Origin: Legionella sainthelensi
GTDB taxonomy: Bacteria; Pseudomonadota; Gammaproteobacteria; Legionellales; Legionellaceae
Direction: 5' to 3'
DNA: 64,000 nt
Assembly: GCF_900637685.1 (NCBI RefSeq)
Contig: NZ_LR134388.1
Location: forward strand, 634,001-698,000
Shown here one piece after another: positions 1 to 9,557 of the stretch. Within the stretch, counting starts at the first letter, position 1, and each line of letters begins with the position of its first letter. Under the pieces are notes generated by a model. That model did not search any database. It worked only from the letters and a program-made list of their open reading frames with translations, and was not told the origin of the DNA. Made by a program: the position numbers and the translations under genes.

Positions 1-954
1 TGCTTCAATATCTGCGCCACCGGTCGCTTTGGCTGAGTTTACGTCAATTGAAACCAGCGCCTCAGTTCTATCAATGACCAACGCACCTCCAGAGGGCAGC
101 ATAACCTGTCGTTGATATGCGGTTTCAATTTGGCTTTCGATTTGATAGAAATTAAATAAAGGAATGCTGCTATTATAGAGTTTTAAGTTCGGTAAAAACT
201 CAGGCTTGACTCGTTCAATATATTGTTTTGCTTTAATGTAAGAAATCTGATCATCAATGATGATTTCACTAATTGATTTGCGTAAATTATCACGAATTGA
301 GCGGATAATTACGTCTCCTTCCTGGTGAATCAGGCAAGGAGCTAGTTCTGTATTATAAGCTTGTTTAATTGATTGCCATTGATTACAAAGCATATCCAGA
401 TCATCTTGTAATTCTTCCTGGCTTTTGCCAACCCCCGCTGTTCGAATAATAAGCCCCATGTCTTCAGGAAGGACGAGTGCGTTCAATGTTTCCCGAAGCT
501 CGTCTCGCTCTTCACCTTCTATACGACGTGAAATGCCACCGGAACGAGGGTTATTAGGCATAAGAACCAAATAGCAACCAGCTAAAGTAATAAAGGTTGT
601 AAGTGCCGCACCTTTACTGCCGCGTTCTTCTTTATCAACTTGAACTAGTAATTCCTGGCCTTCGCGGATTAGTGACGTGATTGGTGGTTTTTCATCGCCA
701 AATTCCTCGGGGTTTTTACTTAAATATTCAGGTGCAATTTCTTTTAGTGGCAGAAAACCTTGGCGTTTGGCACCATATTCTACAAAAATGGCATCAAGAC
801 TAGGCTCTCTACGCGTAACTGTCGCTTTGTAAATATTCCCCTTTTTTTTCACTTCACCCGGACATTCAATATCCAGATCAAATAAATATTTATCTTTAAT
901 AAGTGCAACACGAACTTCTTCAGTTTGCATTGCATTGATTAACATTTTTTCCAT
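1..954 (-). CDS. rne: Ribonuclease E, N-terminal part (cut by window edge)
   Basis: This is the first 318 codons of the RNase E/G endoribonuclease that starts mRNA decay and processes rRNA and tRNA precursors at the inner membrane face. The reading frame is open to the window edge and begins MEKMLINAMQ, which matches the family start (MKRMLINATQ in E. coli). An S1 RNA-binding domain follows (about residues 30-125, with YKATVTRREPSLDAIFVEYG and GFLPLKEI), then the RNase H-like and 5'-sensor regions up to LVSIDVNSAKATGG. The DNase I-like catalytic part and the scaffold tail lie outside the window. The next gene, rluC, is divergent, as in E. coli. ATG at 954 is chosen because no upstream in-frame start matches the family. 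Confidence 0.95.
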   Translation of the reverse strand, partial: MEKMLINAMQTEEVRVALIKDKYLFDLDIECPGEVKKKGNIYKATVTRREPSLDAIFVEYGAKRQGFLPLKEIAPEYLSKNPEEFGDEKPPITSLIREGQELLVQVDKEERGSKGAALTTFITLAGCYLVLMPNNPRSGGISRRIEGEERDELRETLNALVLPEDMGLIIRTAGVGKSQEELQDDLDMLCNQWQSIKQAYNTELAPCLIHQEGDVIIRSIRDNLRKSISEIIIDDQISYIKAKQYIERVKPEFLPNLKLYNSSIPLFNFYQIESQIETAYQRQVMLPSGGALVIDRTEALVSIDVNSAKATGGADIEA

Positions 955-1014
955 CTATTACCCCATATTTAGGGCGCTGTCATTTAAGATGAGATAAGGA
1001 CTATCTTATATCCG

Positions 1015-1674
1015 CTATCGGGAACAAAATGTCTTGATTTTCTGTGCCATGGTGCTTGCATATTTCGTGTATGCCGCACTTAATTGCTCGAAAATCATAA
1101 TTTGTTCCAAATTAGCAAATTGCAAATAGGCCTGCGTATAAGGCTCAAAACTCCTTAGAGGTTCAATGCGATGGCTGACATTCCTATTCTTTTGGGTGGG
1201 TGCTAAATTTTCGATGCTTTGTTGCTGCATGAAGAGGTATGCTTTATTGCAATTGCTTGAAAATTTAGTCATTTCACCATAAGCAGTTAATAGGTCAGTG
1301 TCACCTGGGATTGAACAATAAGTGAGGTGATCTTTAGGCGAGCCCATAGCCTTGTGGACAGACCTCATGCATGTTCCCTCTACAATAGACTTTCGAAACG
1401 CTAAGGTAAAAGCAAATTGCTTTGGCGACACGGTACACGAGTCCCCGTCCTTTGTTGTGGACGTTTTAATTGGGTATTCCGTATTTCCTTGCACTTTCTT
1501 CTTTGCAGAGTGTTTCGAAAAAGTTCTAATAAAAGGTGCATGCTGTGAAATATACTGGTTACGAGCTAAGTGGGTTGAAAAAGTAAGCCAACGGCGTGTG
1601 ATAGCCCTGAAATAATTCGTAATCGGTATAAAGCATGTCTGGCATGCATAGGTTTCTGTCAAAAATATGATCAA
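1015..1674 (-). CDS. Hypothetical protein, uncertain
   Basis: This open frame of 219 codons lies on the strand of rne, in the gap between rne and rluC. No family is recognised. The N-terminal half is basic and unremarkable. The C-terminal half reads more like a real protein, with four cysteines (GTCMRS, LTYCSIP, SNCNKAY, TFCSR) and helix-prone sequence. There is no ATG start. The first usable codon is TTG at 1674, preceded by a short AGGG, and the frame runs open upstream to a TAG near 1795. It could be a decayed or frameshifted exported protein, given the frameshifts elsewhere in the window, or a chance frame. An 87-codon frame on the other strand overlaps it and looks less protein-like. Confidence 0.35.
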   Translation of the reverse strand: MIIFLTETYACQTCFIPITNYFRAITRRWLTFSTHLARNQYISQHAPFIRTFSKHSAKKKVQGNTEYPIKTSTTKDGDSCTVSPKQFAFTLAFRKSIVEGTCMRSVHKAMGSPKDHLTYCSIPGDTDLLTAYGEMTKFSSNCNKAYLFMQQQSIENLAPTQKNRNVSHRIEPLRSFEPYTQAYLQFANLEQIMIFEQLSAAYTKYASTMAQKIKTFCSR

Positions 1675-1926
1675 TTTAGCCCTGGCATTGGGTCGCTTCC
1701 TTATATCTTTAAGCTTAAATGGAAGCGCTATTTTTCTTGTAACTACATTTAAAATATATCTAGGTTGGCTTAATGGCCCAATTTTTTCAATAATCTATAT
1801 ATACTTTAAAAGTAAATAGTCACGCTTTTTTTCTATTTATGCGTTATAATTCGGTTGCATGAAAATTTTCCATGCTACTGGCGATCATATCAAAAAAATC
1901 GCACACAGCAAACAGGTTTATTGACA

Positions 1927-2882
1927 ATGAGTGAAGTAAGTTATAAAGAAATTAGCAATGAAGAGGACGGACAACGCCTGGATAATTACTTGATTCGCAT
2001 TTTAAAGGGTGTTCCTAAAAGCCATATTTATAGAATTATACGTGCAGGTGAAGTTCGAGTTAATAAAAAAGAGCCCAAATTAATTCAAGGTTACATGCTG
2101 GTGATAGCGTACGAATTCCTCCAATTCGGGTGTCAGAACCAAAAGAGGTTTTTGTTGGTAATACTTTAGCAAAACGCTTACAAGAATCTATTATTTTTGA
2201 AGATGCTAGTCTCCTGGTAATTAATAAACCAGCAGGTATTGCAGTTCATGGCGGAAGTGGTTTAAGCCTTGGGGTTATTGAAGCTTTGCGAAAAACACGA
2301 TCTGACTTAGCTTACCTCGAATTAATCCATCGTTTAGATAAAGAGACTTCCGGATGCCTTTTACTCGCGAAAAAAAGAAGTGTTTTAAGGGCAATACATG
2401 CTTTGCTTGAAGCTCGAGAGGTACAGAAAACTTATTGGGCCTTATTAACTCATCCTTGGGAAGGAAAAAAGCGAGTAATTGTTCAAGCGGCACTTGAAAA
2501 AAATATTTTAAAATCAGGTGAGCGCATCGTTAAGGTTAACGAAGAAGGCAAGGCCTCTGAAACAATATTCAAGCTTCTTGAAAACTATGAACAGGCTTGT
2601 TGGGTTGAGGCGAGTCCTAAAACGGGTCGTACTCATCAAATCCGTGTACATAGTGCTCATTTAGGACATGTTATCGTCGGGGATAAAAAATATGGAGCAC
2701 TTGCAGGACAAGTGGAAGGGATAGATAATCAGCAGCATCGTCTTTTTTTACATGCACGATCCATTCAATTTGAATTGAACGGTAAAAAGCATTTGTATCA
2801 AGCCGATGCAGATGAAGAATTTTCTACTACACTAAAACAATTGCGTGCGAGGAGCGTAGTGTTCGATGAGCAATCCATATGA
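1927..2882 (+). pseudogene. rluC: rluC, 23S rRNA pseudouridine synthase, frameshifted
   Basis: RluC converts U955, U2504 and U2580 of 23S rRNA to pseudouridine. The S4 RNA-binding domain is in the first part (QRLDNYLIRILKGVPKSHIYRIIR, GEVRVNKK). The RluA-type catalytic domain follows, with VINKPAGIAVHGGSG and the catalytic Asp in LIHRLDKETSG. The gene is in two frames: the first runs to a stop at 2169 and the second resumes with AGDSVRIPPIRV. The break is at about 2080-2092. Adding one base there, for example an A in the TTAATTC stretch, gives KLNSRLHAGD and a 318-residue protein, the length of E. coli RluC (319). It is a single-base deletion in the genome or the assembly. It overlaps the next gene by 17 bases. 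Confidence 0.88.
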
Positions 2883-3528
2883 GTTGGTAGTATTTGACTG
2901 GGAAGGTACTATTGCAGATACTTTAGGAGTAGTTTTACATGTAGTTTCCACTGAAGCAAATTTGCTGGGGTTTGGTGATTTTGATTCTTTTGAGGCGAGA
3001 AAATATGTAGATTTGGGTTTAGTACAAGCATTGAAGAAAGCCTATCCCCATTTATCCCCAGTACAGCACCAACAATTATTGCAAGCAGTGCAGCAAGCTA
3101 TGTATTCACGCCCATTAGATGTGTGCTTAATGCCCGGTGTTCATGAATTCATTTCTCAATTACACGAAGCTCAAATAAAGTTAGCTATTGCAACAAATAA
3201 AGGACATCAATCTTTATCACGTGCTTTGCAAGCCACAGGACTTGATAAAGTATTTCAAGTAACACGTTCTGCGGGGCGGGTACCAGCAAAACCTTGCCCG
3301 CAAATGTTGGAAGAAATTATAGAGGAAACAGGTGCTAGCCCTGATAAGACGTTGATGATAGGTGATTCGCCTACGGATATGGAAATGGCACGAAATCTTG
3401 AGGTAGCGGCTGTAGGAGTAGATATTTATCATCAGCAAGAAGCTGTACTTAAAGCAGCAGGAGCCTTAGTGGTGTTTGATGATTATAAACAAGTAGCTGA
3501 TTTTTTAAATTTAACGAGAGATAATTGA
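2866..3528 (+). CDS. HAD-superfamily phosphatase, Gph-like
   Basis: A 220-residue HAD subfamily IA hydrolase. Motif I is DWEGTIADT near the N-terminus (nucleophile Asp; the usual second Asp position holds Glu, DxE). Motif II is IATNKG, the motif III lysine lies in PAKPCP, and motif IV is MIGDSPTDMEMA. A small helical cap fills residues 20-85. The substrate is unknown. Phosphoglycolate phosphatases (Gph) are the closest type, but pyrophosphatase or nucleotidase activity is possible. In Legionella and other gammaproteobacteria a HAD gene commonly follows rluC, and the overlap with rluC (ATG inside its last codons, AGGAG at about 2850) points to translational coupling. The Asp-to-Glu change in motif I is worth noting because the second acidic residue is the general acid/base. 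Confidence 0.85.
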   Translation: MSNPYELVVFDWEGTIADTLGVVLHVVSTEANLLGFGDFDSFEARKYVDLGLVQALKKAYPHLSPVQHQQLLQAVQQAMYSRPLDVCLMPGVHEFISQLHEAQIKLAIATNKGHQSLSRALQATGLDKVFQVTRSAGRVPAKPCPQMLEEIIEETGASPDKTLMIGDSPTDMEMARNLEVAAVGVDIYHQQEAVLKAAGALVVFDDYKQVADFLNLTRDN

Positions 3529-3613
3529 GTCATAGTACCATATTGTTATTTGGGGGCTACTCATTGGATGGGGTGTGCTCTATTTAGTCATATGTAAAAG
3601 GGAGTATCAAGCG

Positions 3614-4177
3614 TTGAGTACGTTAACCAGTTTACCCAATTTATTAACTTTGCTGCGTATTGTTCTGATCCCAGTATTAGTGTTTGTTTTTTATTTGCCA
3701 TTTAAATTTGCCTATACTTTGGCCGCAAGTATTTTTGCTTTAGCAAGTTTTACTGATTGGTTGGATGGTTATTTAGCAAGACGACTGCAGATGATGTCTC
3801 CTTTTGGCGCTTTTCTTGATCCTGTCGCAGATAAGTTATTGGTTTCTACCAGTTTGCTGCTGTTAGTTGGCGCTAACAGTATTCACTACATTACGATTCC
3901 TGCAGTGGTTATCGTTGGACGTGAAATTGTGATTTCAGCATTACGTGAATGGATGGCTGAGATAGGCAGAAGAGCAAGTGTCACCGTAGGCTACGTAGGT
4001 AAAATAAAAACTTTTTTACAGATGGTCGCTTTATTTTTATTATTAGCATTTAATTCGTTGGATACTTGGGGTGGAATTTTCGGCTTCGTGTTGCTTTATG
4101 TGGCTGCAATTTTAACTATTTGGTCTATGATTATCTACTTAGCAATTGCTTGGCCAGAATTAACGAAAAAAAATTAA
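3614..4177 (+). CDS. pgsA: Phosphatidylglycerophosphate synthase PgsA
   Basis: This enzyme makes phosphatidylglycerophosphate from CDP-diacylglycerol and glycerol-3-phosphate, the committed step to phosphatidylglycerol and cardiolipin in the inner membrane. The CDP-alcohol phosphotransferase signature is complete in residues DWLDGYLARR and FGAFLDPVADK (DxxDGxxAR...GxxxDxxxD). About five membrane segments follow the family pattern. I favour TTG at 3614 as the start: GGGAG sits 9 bases upstream, and the protein then begins LSTLTSLPNLLTLLR, aligning with the E. coli N-terminus. A GTG at 3575 is an in-frame alternative that would add 13 residues. Length is 187 residues, as is usual. Confidence 0.93.
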   Translation: MSTLTSLPNLLTLLRIVLIPVLVFVFYLPFKFAYTLAASIFALASFTDWLDGYLARRLQMMSPFGAFLDPVADKLLVSTSLLLLVGANSIHYITIPAVVIVGREIVISALREWMAEIGRRASVTVGYVGKIKTFLQMVALFLLLAFNSLDTWGGIFGFVLLYVAAILTIWSMIIYLAIAWPELTKKN

Positions 4178-4229
4178 TTTTATTATTGACAGAGATTTAA
4201 TTTTAGGTAGAATCACACCCCGTAGAGAC

Positions 4230-4305
<76 letters not shown>

Positions 4306-4309
4306 GATT

Positions 4310-4336
4310 AAGCGACGACCATGTCGCTTTTTTTTT
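4310..4336 (+). terminator. Rho-independent terminator after tRNA-Gly
   Basis: AAGCGAC and GTCGCTT form a 7-bp stem around a 6-base loop, followed by an uninterrupted run of nine T. It lies 5 bases past the tRNA-Gly CCA, so tRNA-Gly is probably transcribed separately from the Cys and Leu genes that follow. Confidence 0.85.
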
Positions 4337-4367
4337 AGAGCGTGTCGATTTAGAAGTATCAAAATGA

Positions 4368-4441
4368 GGCTGTGTGGCAGAGTGGTCATGCAGCGGCCTG
4401 CAAAGCCGTGTACGCCGGTTCGATTCCGGCCTCAGCCTCCA
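4368..4441 (+). tRNA. tRNA-Cys (GCA)
   Basis: A 74-base cloverleaf with anticodon GCA in CCTGCAAAG, T-arm GCCGG-TTCGATT-CCGGC, discriminator T and encoded CCA. The acceptor stem pairs GGCTGTG with CTCAGCC. Position 6 against 67 is a T-T mismatch, where GGCTGAG would pair perfectly. This is either a real variant or a base error. Confidence 0.95.
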
Positions 4442-4449
4442 AAATGATT

Positions 4450-4536
4450 GCCCAGGTGGCGAAACAGGTAGACGCAAGGGACTTAAAATCCCTCGGTGGT
4501 AACACCATGCCGGTTCGATTCCGGCCCTGGGCACCA
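4450..4536 (+). tRNA. tRNA-Leu (UAA)
   Basis: An 87-base class II tRNA with a long variable arm (CGGTGGTAACACCATG region), acceptor arms GCCCAGG and CCTGGGC, anticodon TAA in the CTTAAAA loop, T-loop GTTCGATTC and encoded CCA. It is only 8 bases after tRNA-Cys, so the two are probably co-transcribed. Confidence 0.97.
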
Positions 4537-4544
4537 ATCAATAA

Positions 4545-4964
4545 TTATTCTGTAGCAAATAAAACTAGAGCCAGAATTGCAAAGAGCATTCCTAGTCCAT
4601 GTTTTAAACTGAGACCTTGCTTGAGAAATATAACTGACAGTAATAAAGTAACCATTGGATACATGGATGTGACTAGCACTACGGGCATTGTCGGCCCATT
4701 GCGTAATGCCATAATAAAGAAAATACAAGCGATACCGCTCGCTAAGCCATTCAACAAGCCATATGTGCCCCCTCTAGGACAAATATCCAGTTTAAAGTCA
4801 AGTAATATCAAAGCAATAATGCCAGAAATAAGTACACCTATACTGGAATAAAAGGTAATTGAAAGAGGATTGATAAAACTTGATGCTCTTGTGCCCCAGT
4901 ACCCCCAGGCACCATAAAGACATAAGGCAATTAAAGATGGATAATACCAAGAGCTAGGATTCAT
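4545..4964 (-). CDS. Half-size EamA/DMT-family membrane transporter
   Basis: A 139-residue membrane protein with about five hydrophobic segments (residues 9-23, 33-54, 67-88, 93-113 and 118-137). It resembles a single EamA domain of the drug/metabolite transporter superfamily, with the typical end SVIFLKQGLSLKHGLGMLFAILALVL. Usual EamA transporters have two such domains and about 300 residues, so this one would have to work as a dimer like the small DMT members. The substrate is unknown. The gene ends 8 bases from the 3' end of tRNA-Leu, facing it. The start has AAGG 11 bases upstream. Confidence 0.8.
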   Translation of the reverse strand: MNPSSWYYPSLIALCLYGAWGYWGTRASSFINPLSITFYSSIGVLISGIIALILLDFKLDICPRGGTYGLLNGLASGIACIFFIMALRNGPTMPVVLVTSMYPMVTLLLSVIFLKQGLSLKHGLGMLFAILALVLFATE

Positions 4965-5349
4965 ACAGATATTTTACCTTGTAAGTACTTTTAGATTATT
5001 GGCATAGAATAACTGGTCGTTGATTAAAATAATACTACTAAGTGTTCTCTTTTTAATTAATTCTGAGCTTGAATGATGGCAGTATGAGTGGATTCCAATT
5101 TTATAAGTTAAAGATGTAACCTTATCAAGAAATGAAATTTTCTTAATTTCAAACACAGATACACTGCTGCCAATTTTTTTTGATTAAACTGCATTTCTTT
5201 AGCCTGTGCACATTGTGGTTAGGTATAAAGTAGAAAACTCGTTATTGGCGTTTAGAAATAGATTGAATGGACAGAAGAACTGTCTATAGGGTATATCTCT
5301 TGAGCGATTTTTTCTCTACAATAAGGGTTTAACCAAAACCAAAGTAATT
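4965..5349. other. Intergenic, upstream of lolC
   Basis: An AT-rich stretch of about 385 bases between the divergent EamA gene and lolC. A 60-codon frame on the minus strand (4974-5156) has no ribosome-binding site and unconvincing composition. It probably carries the promoters of both neighbours, but I cannot assign boxes with confidence. Confidence 0.4.
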
Positions 5350-6594
5350 ATGTATAAACCATTAGCCCTTTTTATGGGTTTACGCTACACACGCGCTAGA
5401 AAGAAAAATCATTTTGTTTCTTTTATTTCTCTTAGCTCAATGCTTGGTATTGGCTTGGGGGTTATGGTTCTTATTACTGTGTTATCGGTAATGAATGGTT
5501 TTGATCAACAAATACATAAACGATTTTTTGGTATGGCGCCTGAAATTACTGTCTCTGGTCCTAATGAACGATTAAGTGACTGGCCAGAAGTTGCTAAAAA
5601 AATCCAAACAATTCCTGAAATTAAAGCATTTTCACCTTTTGTTGGAGGCCAAGGATTGCTGGTTCATGATGGACAAGTATTACCTATTGTCCTAACTGGT
5701 GTATTACCACAAGAAGAAGAAAAAATGAGCCATTTGCAAGATAAATTACTTGCAGGAAATCTTGGTAATTTAAAAGATTTTGGCATTATTCTCGGACGAG
5801 GCTTAGCAGATAATCTGGGAACCATGATTGGGGATAAGGTAACCGTTATGATTCCTCAAGCGACAGTTACACCTGCCGGCATGATCCCTCGTTTTAAACG
5901 ATTTACTGTTGTAGGTGTTTTTTCTGCGGGGACTGGATTTAATTTTGATACAAAATTAGCATTTATTAATCTGGGGGATGCACAGAAATTATTACAAATG
6001 GGTAATGATGTCACTGGTATTAAGATGAAAATCAATAATGTGTACCAAGCGCCAGAATTATCTTCTCAATTATCGCATTTATTAGGTGAAGAATATCAAG
6101 TGGGTAACTGGACAGAGCAATATGGCTCGTTTTTTCAGGCCGTTAAAATGGAAAAAACGATGATGTTTATGATCTTATTACTGATTATTGCGGTTGCAGC
6201 ATTCAATTTAGTGTCTTCTTTAGTGATGGTTGTGAATGATAAGCAAGCAGAAATTGCGATTTTGAGAACTATTGGTGCAACTCCTTCTACGATATTATGC
6301 ACTTTTATAGTTCAAGGGATGATGGTAGGAATAGTAGGGACTTTTTTGGGGTTGATCGGTGGGGTAATTTTAGCAGAGAATGCGACGACTATTGTGAATC
6401 ATCTACAAACTTGGTTTCATTTTAAGATTTTATCATCCAGTATTTATTTTGTGGATTATTTACCCTCTGAAATTATGCTTAGTGATCTATGGACAGTTTG
6501 TCTTATGGCTTTATTAATGAGCTTTGTTGCTACTATTTACCCTGCTTGGAGAGCCTCAAGAACAGTAATTGCGGAGGCTTTACACTATGAGTAA
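5350..6594 (+). CDS. lolC: Lipoprotein-releasing ABC transporter, permease LolC/LolF
   Basis: Inner membrane subunit of the Lol exporter, which takes mature lipoproteins out of the inner membrane for transfer to LolA. The 414-residue protein has the family layout: one N-terminal membrane helix (about 25-50, [29 protein letters not shown]), a large periplasmic domain (about 50-270), then three helices (about 272-297, 320-345 and 375-400) ending [21 protein letters not shown]. With only one permease gene beside lolD, the transporter is probably the LolF homodimer type rather than LolC plus LolE. Its last 8 bases overlap lolD. Confidence 0.93.
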   Translation: MYKPLALFMGLRYTRARKKNHFVSFISLSSMLGIGLGVMVLITVLSVMNGFDQQIHKRFFGMAPEITVSGPNERLSDWPEVAKKIQTIPEIKAFSPFVGGQGLLVHDGQVLPIVLTGVLPQEEEKMSHLQDKLLAGNLGNLKDFGIILGRGLADNLGTMIGDKVTVMIPQATVTPAGMIPRFKRFTVVGVFSAGTGFNFDTKLAFINLGDAQKLLQMGNDVTGIKMKINNVYQAPELSSQLSHLLGEEYQVGNWTEQYGSFFQAVKMEKTMMFMILLLIIAVAAFNLVSSLVMVVNDKQAEIAILRTIGATPSTILCTFIVQGMMVGIVGTFLGLIGGVILAENATTIVNHLQTWFHFKILSSSIYFVDYLPSEIMLSDLWTVCLMALLMSFVATIYPAWRASRTVIAEALHYE

Positions 6595-7270
6595 GCTTAT
6601 TTTAAATGTTACAAAACTCTGTAAATCTTATAATGATGGTGCATCTAAAGTTAATGTATTGCGAGGCGTTGATTTGAGCATCACTGAAGGAGAGCGTTTG
6701 GCAATTATTGGCCCATCAGGCTCTGGAAAAAGCACCCTATTGCATTTACTTGGAGGATTAGATAAACCAACAAGTGGTGATGTGTGTATCAAGGAGGTAA
6801 ATTGGCAAAAAATAAATGAAAAAAAACGCTGCCAATTAAGAAATCAAGGGTTGGGGTTTATTTATCAGTTTCATCATTTATTGCCTGAGTTTACTGCACT
6901 TGAAAATGTTGCGATGCCTTTACTACTAGCAAAAAAATCGGTTAGAGATGCAGAGGAAAAAGCAAGTAAAATGCTCGATGATGTTGGGCTTAAAGAACGA
7001 AAAACTCATAAACCAGCTCAACTGTCGGGAGGAGAGCGCCAGAGAGTTGCCATAGCCAGGGCTTTAGTTCATCAACCCTATTGTGTTTTAGCAGATGAAC
7101 CTACTGGCAATTTAGATGAGGTCACTGCAACTAAAGTTTTTGAGTTAATGTTAGAACTGAATCGAAAAATGAGTACTGCTTTGGTTATTGTTACTCATGA
7201 TCATCAGTTAGCCAAACAAATGGATAGAGTTTTAGTATTAGGAGAAGGGCTTTTATCTGACTTTATCTAG
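6587..7270 (+). CDS. lolD: Lipoprotein-releasing ABC transporter, ATPase LolD
   Basis: Cytoplasmic ATPase of the Lol lipoprotein exporter. All ABC motifs are present in its 227 residues: Walker [11 protein letters not shown]-loop in [16 protein letters not shown], signature [15 protein letters not shown], Walker [13 protein letters not shown] and the H-loop THD. The LolD-type sequence after the Q-loop ([16 protein letters not shown]) is clear. ATG at 6587 is used because a GCGGAGG motif lies about 9 bases upstream and this start overlaps the lolC stop, as expected for a coupled operon. An upstream in-frame start at 6569 would lack this. Confidence 0.95.
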   Translation: MSKLILNVTKLCKSYNDGASKVNVLRGVDLSITEGERLAIIGPSGSGKSTLLHLLGGLDKPTSGDVCIKEVNWQKINEKKRCQLRNQGLGFIYQFHHLLPEFTALENVAMPLLLAKKSVRDAEEKASKMLDDVGLKERKTHKPAQLSGGERQRVAIARALVHQPYCVLADEPTGNLDEVTATKVFELMLELNRKMSTALVIVTHDHQLAKQMDRVLVLGEGLLSDFI

Positions 7271-7469
7271 ATGTTCATGATGAGAATCTTTCTGAATTTT
7301 GTCACTAGATCTTGACTGCTTGCAATGTCTACTCAAAAATTAAAATCTTGGAAAAAGCTAGATTTGATGCATCATGTATTAAATACTGCTTGTTTTGGCA
7401 CTTTTTCCCTTTGATAGCGCAATTTTTTATTTATTCTAGGATATGAGAGTTAATTTATAGGGGTAACAA

Positions 7470-7727
7470 ATGGTTATAAAAATTGAAACACTTGAAAAAA
7501 ATTCTGCAACTCATTCAACACCAGAACAGGATACGAAAAAAAATTGGTTAGCGAAGACGAATCAAAACAGAGCGCAACTTGAGATTACAGATACTGGTAG
7601 ATTAAGCGTTTACCATTTTTTTTCTGCTAAAGAGATGCTTAAGAGTAAAGCTGTCAAGAATATGCTACTAACAGACTCTAAGGACATAGAAACGTCAATA
7701 GATGAGACAATTCAGAAAAAAATCTAA
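7470..7727 (+). CDS. Hypothetical protein, 85 residues
   Basis: A small, highly charged, hydrophilic protein with many Lys, Asp, Glu and Thr residues and no membrane segment or signal peptide. The start ATG is preceded by AGGGG at a normal distance. I recognise no family. It stands alone between lolD and the convergent asnS. It could be a small regulatory or accessory protein; no function can be assigned from the sequence. Confidence 0.6.
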   Translation: MVIKIETLEKNSATHSTPEQDTKKNWLAKTNQNRAQLEITDTGRLSVYHFFSAKEMLKSKAVKNMLLTDSKDIETSIDETIQKKI

Positions 7728-7747
7728 CTTTTTTGACTACCTACTGT

Positions 7748-7792
7748 AAGAAAGGCTGTATTTGTCACAATAGCACGAACATAGCCTTTCTT
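7748..7792. terminator. Inverted repeat between convergent genes
   Basis: AAGAAAGGCT (7748-7757) and AGCCTTTCTT (7783-7792) are perfect 10-bp arms around a 25-base loop, in the gap where the 85-residue gene and asnS meet tail to tail. A bidirectional terminator is plausible, but there is no strong T run on either side. Confidence 0.4.
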
Positions 7793-7811
7793 CAGCGTAG
7801 CTGATTATTTC

Positions 7812-9215
7812 CTAATAATCAGCATGGCCTGGGGTGCGTGGGAATGGAATTACATCACGTACGTTGGCCAATCCAGTAACATAGCTTACAAAACGCTCGA
7901 GACCTAAACCAAAACCAGCATGCGGTACACTACCATAACGGCGTAAATCTCTATACCATTGGTAACTTTCTTTATTGAGATTACTTTCTTCAATACGTCG
8001 GTCCAAAATATCTATGCGGTCTTCACGTTCACTACCACCGATAATTTCACCGATTCCAGGAGCTAAGACATCCATGGCAGCAACTGTCTTTTCATCATCG
8101 TTAAGGCGCATATAAAAGCCTTTAATTTCTTGAGGGTAATTAGTTAATATCACCGGCTTTTTACAATGTATCTCTGCCAGGTAACGCTCATGCTCTGATT
8201 GTAAATCAAGTCCCCAGCTGACAGGAAAATCAAATGGCTGTTCACTTTTTTCCAAAATTTTAATAGCATCAGTATAGGTCATGATTTCAAAATTTGATTC
8301 AGCGATATGCTCCACACGCTCAATACATCCAGGAGCAACAAACTGATTGAAAAAGTCCATATCGTCTGCCCGCTCTTCTAGAACAACTTTGCATAAATAA
8401 CGCAACAGGGATTGACTCAAATCACAGATATCAGATAATCCTGCAAAAGCAATTTCAGGTTCTACCATCCAAAACTCTGCTAAATGGCGGCTGGTGTTTG
8501 AGTTTTCCGCACGAAAAGTTGGACCAAAAGTATAGACCTTCGACATGGCGAGACAATAAGCCTCCACGTTTAATTGTCCAGAAACAGTAAGGAAAGTCTC
8601 TCTACCAAAGAAATCCTTGCTAAAGTCAATTTGACCCCGTTCTCCTTTAGGTACATTGAGTAAATCTAAAGTTGATACCCGAAACATCTCTCCAGCGCCT
8701 TCGCAGTCACTTGAGGTAATAATGGGCGTATGGATCCAAAAAAAACCTTGTTCGTGGAAAAAACGATGTATGGCTTGTGATAAGCAATGACGAATTCGTG
8801 TAACTGCACTGATTGTATTAGTGCGAGGGCGTAAATGCGCTACCTCACGTAAAAACTCAAGTGTATGACGTTTTGCTTGAATAGGATAGGTATCAGGATT
8901 TTCTACCCAGCCAACGACATTGACATGCTCTGCTTGAATTTCAAAAGTTTGCCCTTTTCCTTGGGAAGCGACTAATTTACCTGAGACAATTAATGAACAG
9001 CCAGCAGTAAGTTTCGCCACTTCATCGTGATAGTTGGTCAAATTATCAGTGGCTACGACTTGAATGGGGGAAAAACACGAACCATCGTGTATATTGATAA
9101 AAGATAGTCCTGCTTTTGAATCACGCCGGGTTTTTACCCAGCCTCTGACAGTAACGTACTCATCAACACTGATTTCACCATCTAAACACTGTCTTATGGT
9201 AAAAACTTCGGTCAT
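7812..9215 (-). CDS. asnS: Asparaginyl-tRNA synthetase
   Basis: Charges tRNA-Asn with asparagine in the cytoplasm. The 467-residue protein has an N-terminal OB-fold anticodon-binding domain (about 1-105, [26 protein letters not shown]) and a class IIb catalytic domain with motif 2 in [25 protein letters not shown] and motif 3 in [16 protein letters not shown]. The FRAENSNT and AEFWMVEPE blocks separate it from AspRS. The start has TAGGAG 6 bases upstream. It is transcribed alone. Confidence 0.97.
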   Translation of the reverse strand: MTEVFTIRQCLDGEISVDEYVTVRGWVKTRRDSKAGLSFINIHDGSCFSPIQVVATDNLTNYHDEVAKLTAGCSLIVSGKLVASQGKGQTFEIQAEHVNVVGWVENPDTYPIQAKRHTLEFLREVAHLRPRTNTISAVTRIRHCLSQAIHRFFHEQGFFWIHTPIITSSDCEGAGEMFRVSTLDLLNVPKGERGQIDFSKDFFGRETFLTVSGQLNVEAYCLAMSKVYTFGPTFRAENSNTSRHLAEFWMVEPEIAFAGLSDICDLSQSLLRYLCKVVLEERADDMDFFNQFVAPGCIERVEHIAESNFEIMTYTDAIKILEKSEQPFDFPVSWGLDLQSEHERYLAEIHCKKPVILTNYPQEIKGFYMRLNDDEKTVAAMDVLAPGIGEIIGGSEREDRIDILDRRIEESNLNKESYQWYRDLRRYGSVPHAGFGLGLERFVSYVTGLANVRDVIPFPRTPGHADY

Positions 9216-9557
9216 TTTTTACTCCTAATTATAAATATACTTAGCTTGGCCACAAAGTTAAGACTTTGTATTTCTATCTGCTTGTAAGATCTCGAATTAG
9301 AAAAAGACAGAGGCGTATTTGTGTTATATCAGCATTTTCGATTGGAGAATCCACAAGCACAACGCAGGTAAGTGATGCCAAAATCGCAATTTTGTGATCA
9401 CGCAAAGACAGATACCTTTTACTTAGAAAGAGATGATACACTGGGACTAGCGGCTTTTCTACTCTCTTGGCTAAAACGGGTGGATTTTCTTGGTTTTTAT
9501 GGACTCTAAAATCATTTTATGCCCTAATACCGTAAGTAAAATCATTAAGGGAGTATT
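9216..9557. other. Intergenic between asnS and a secreted-protein gene
   Basis: About 340 bases between divergent genes. I see no coding frame of note, no strong hairpin and no clear promoter boxes. It should hold the promoters of both neighbours. Confidence 0.4.

Noticed and set aside
1352-1615. 87-codon frame on the plus strand in the rne-rluC gap
   Set aside because: It has no ribosome-binding site, unconvincing composition and overlaps the better-looking minus-strand frame.
4974-5156. 60-codon minus-strand frame upstream of lolC
   Set aside because: There is no start signal and the sequence is low complexity, AT-rich and unlike a conserved protein.
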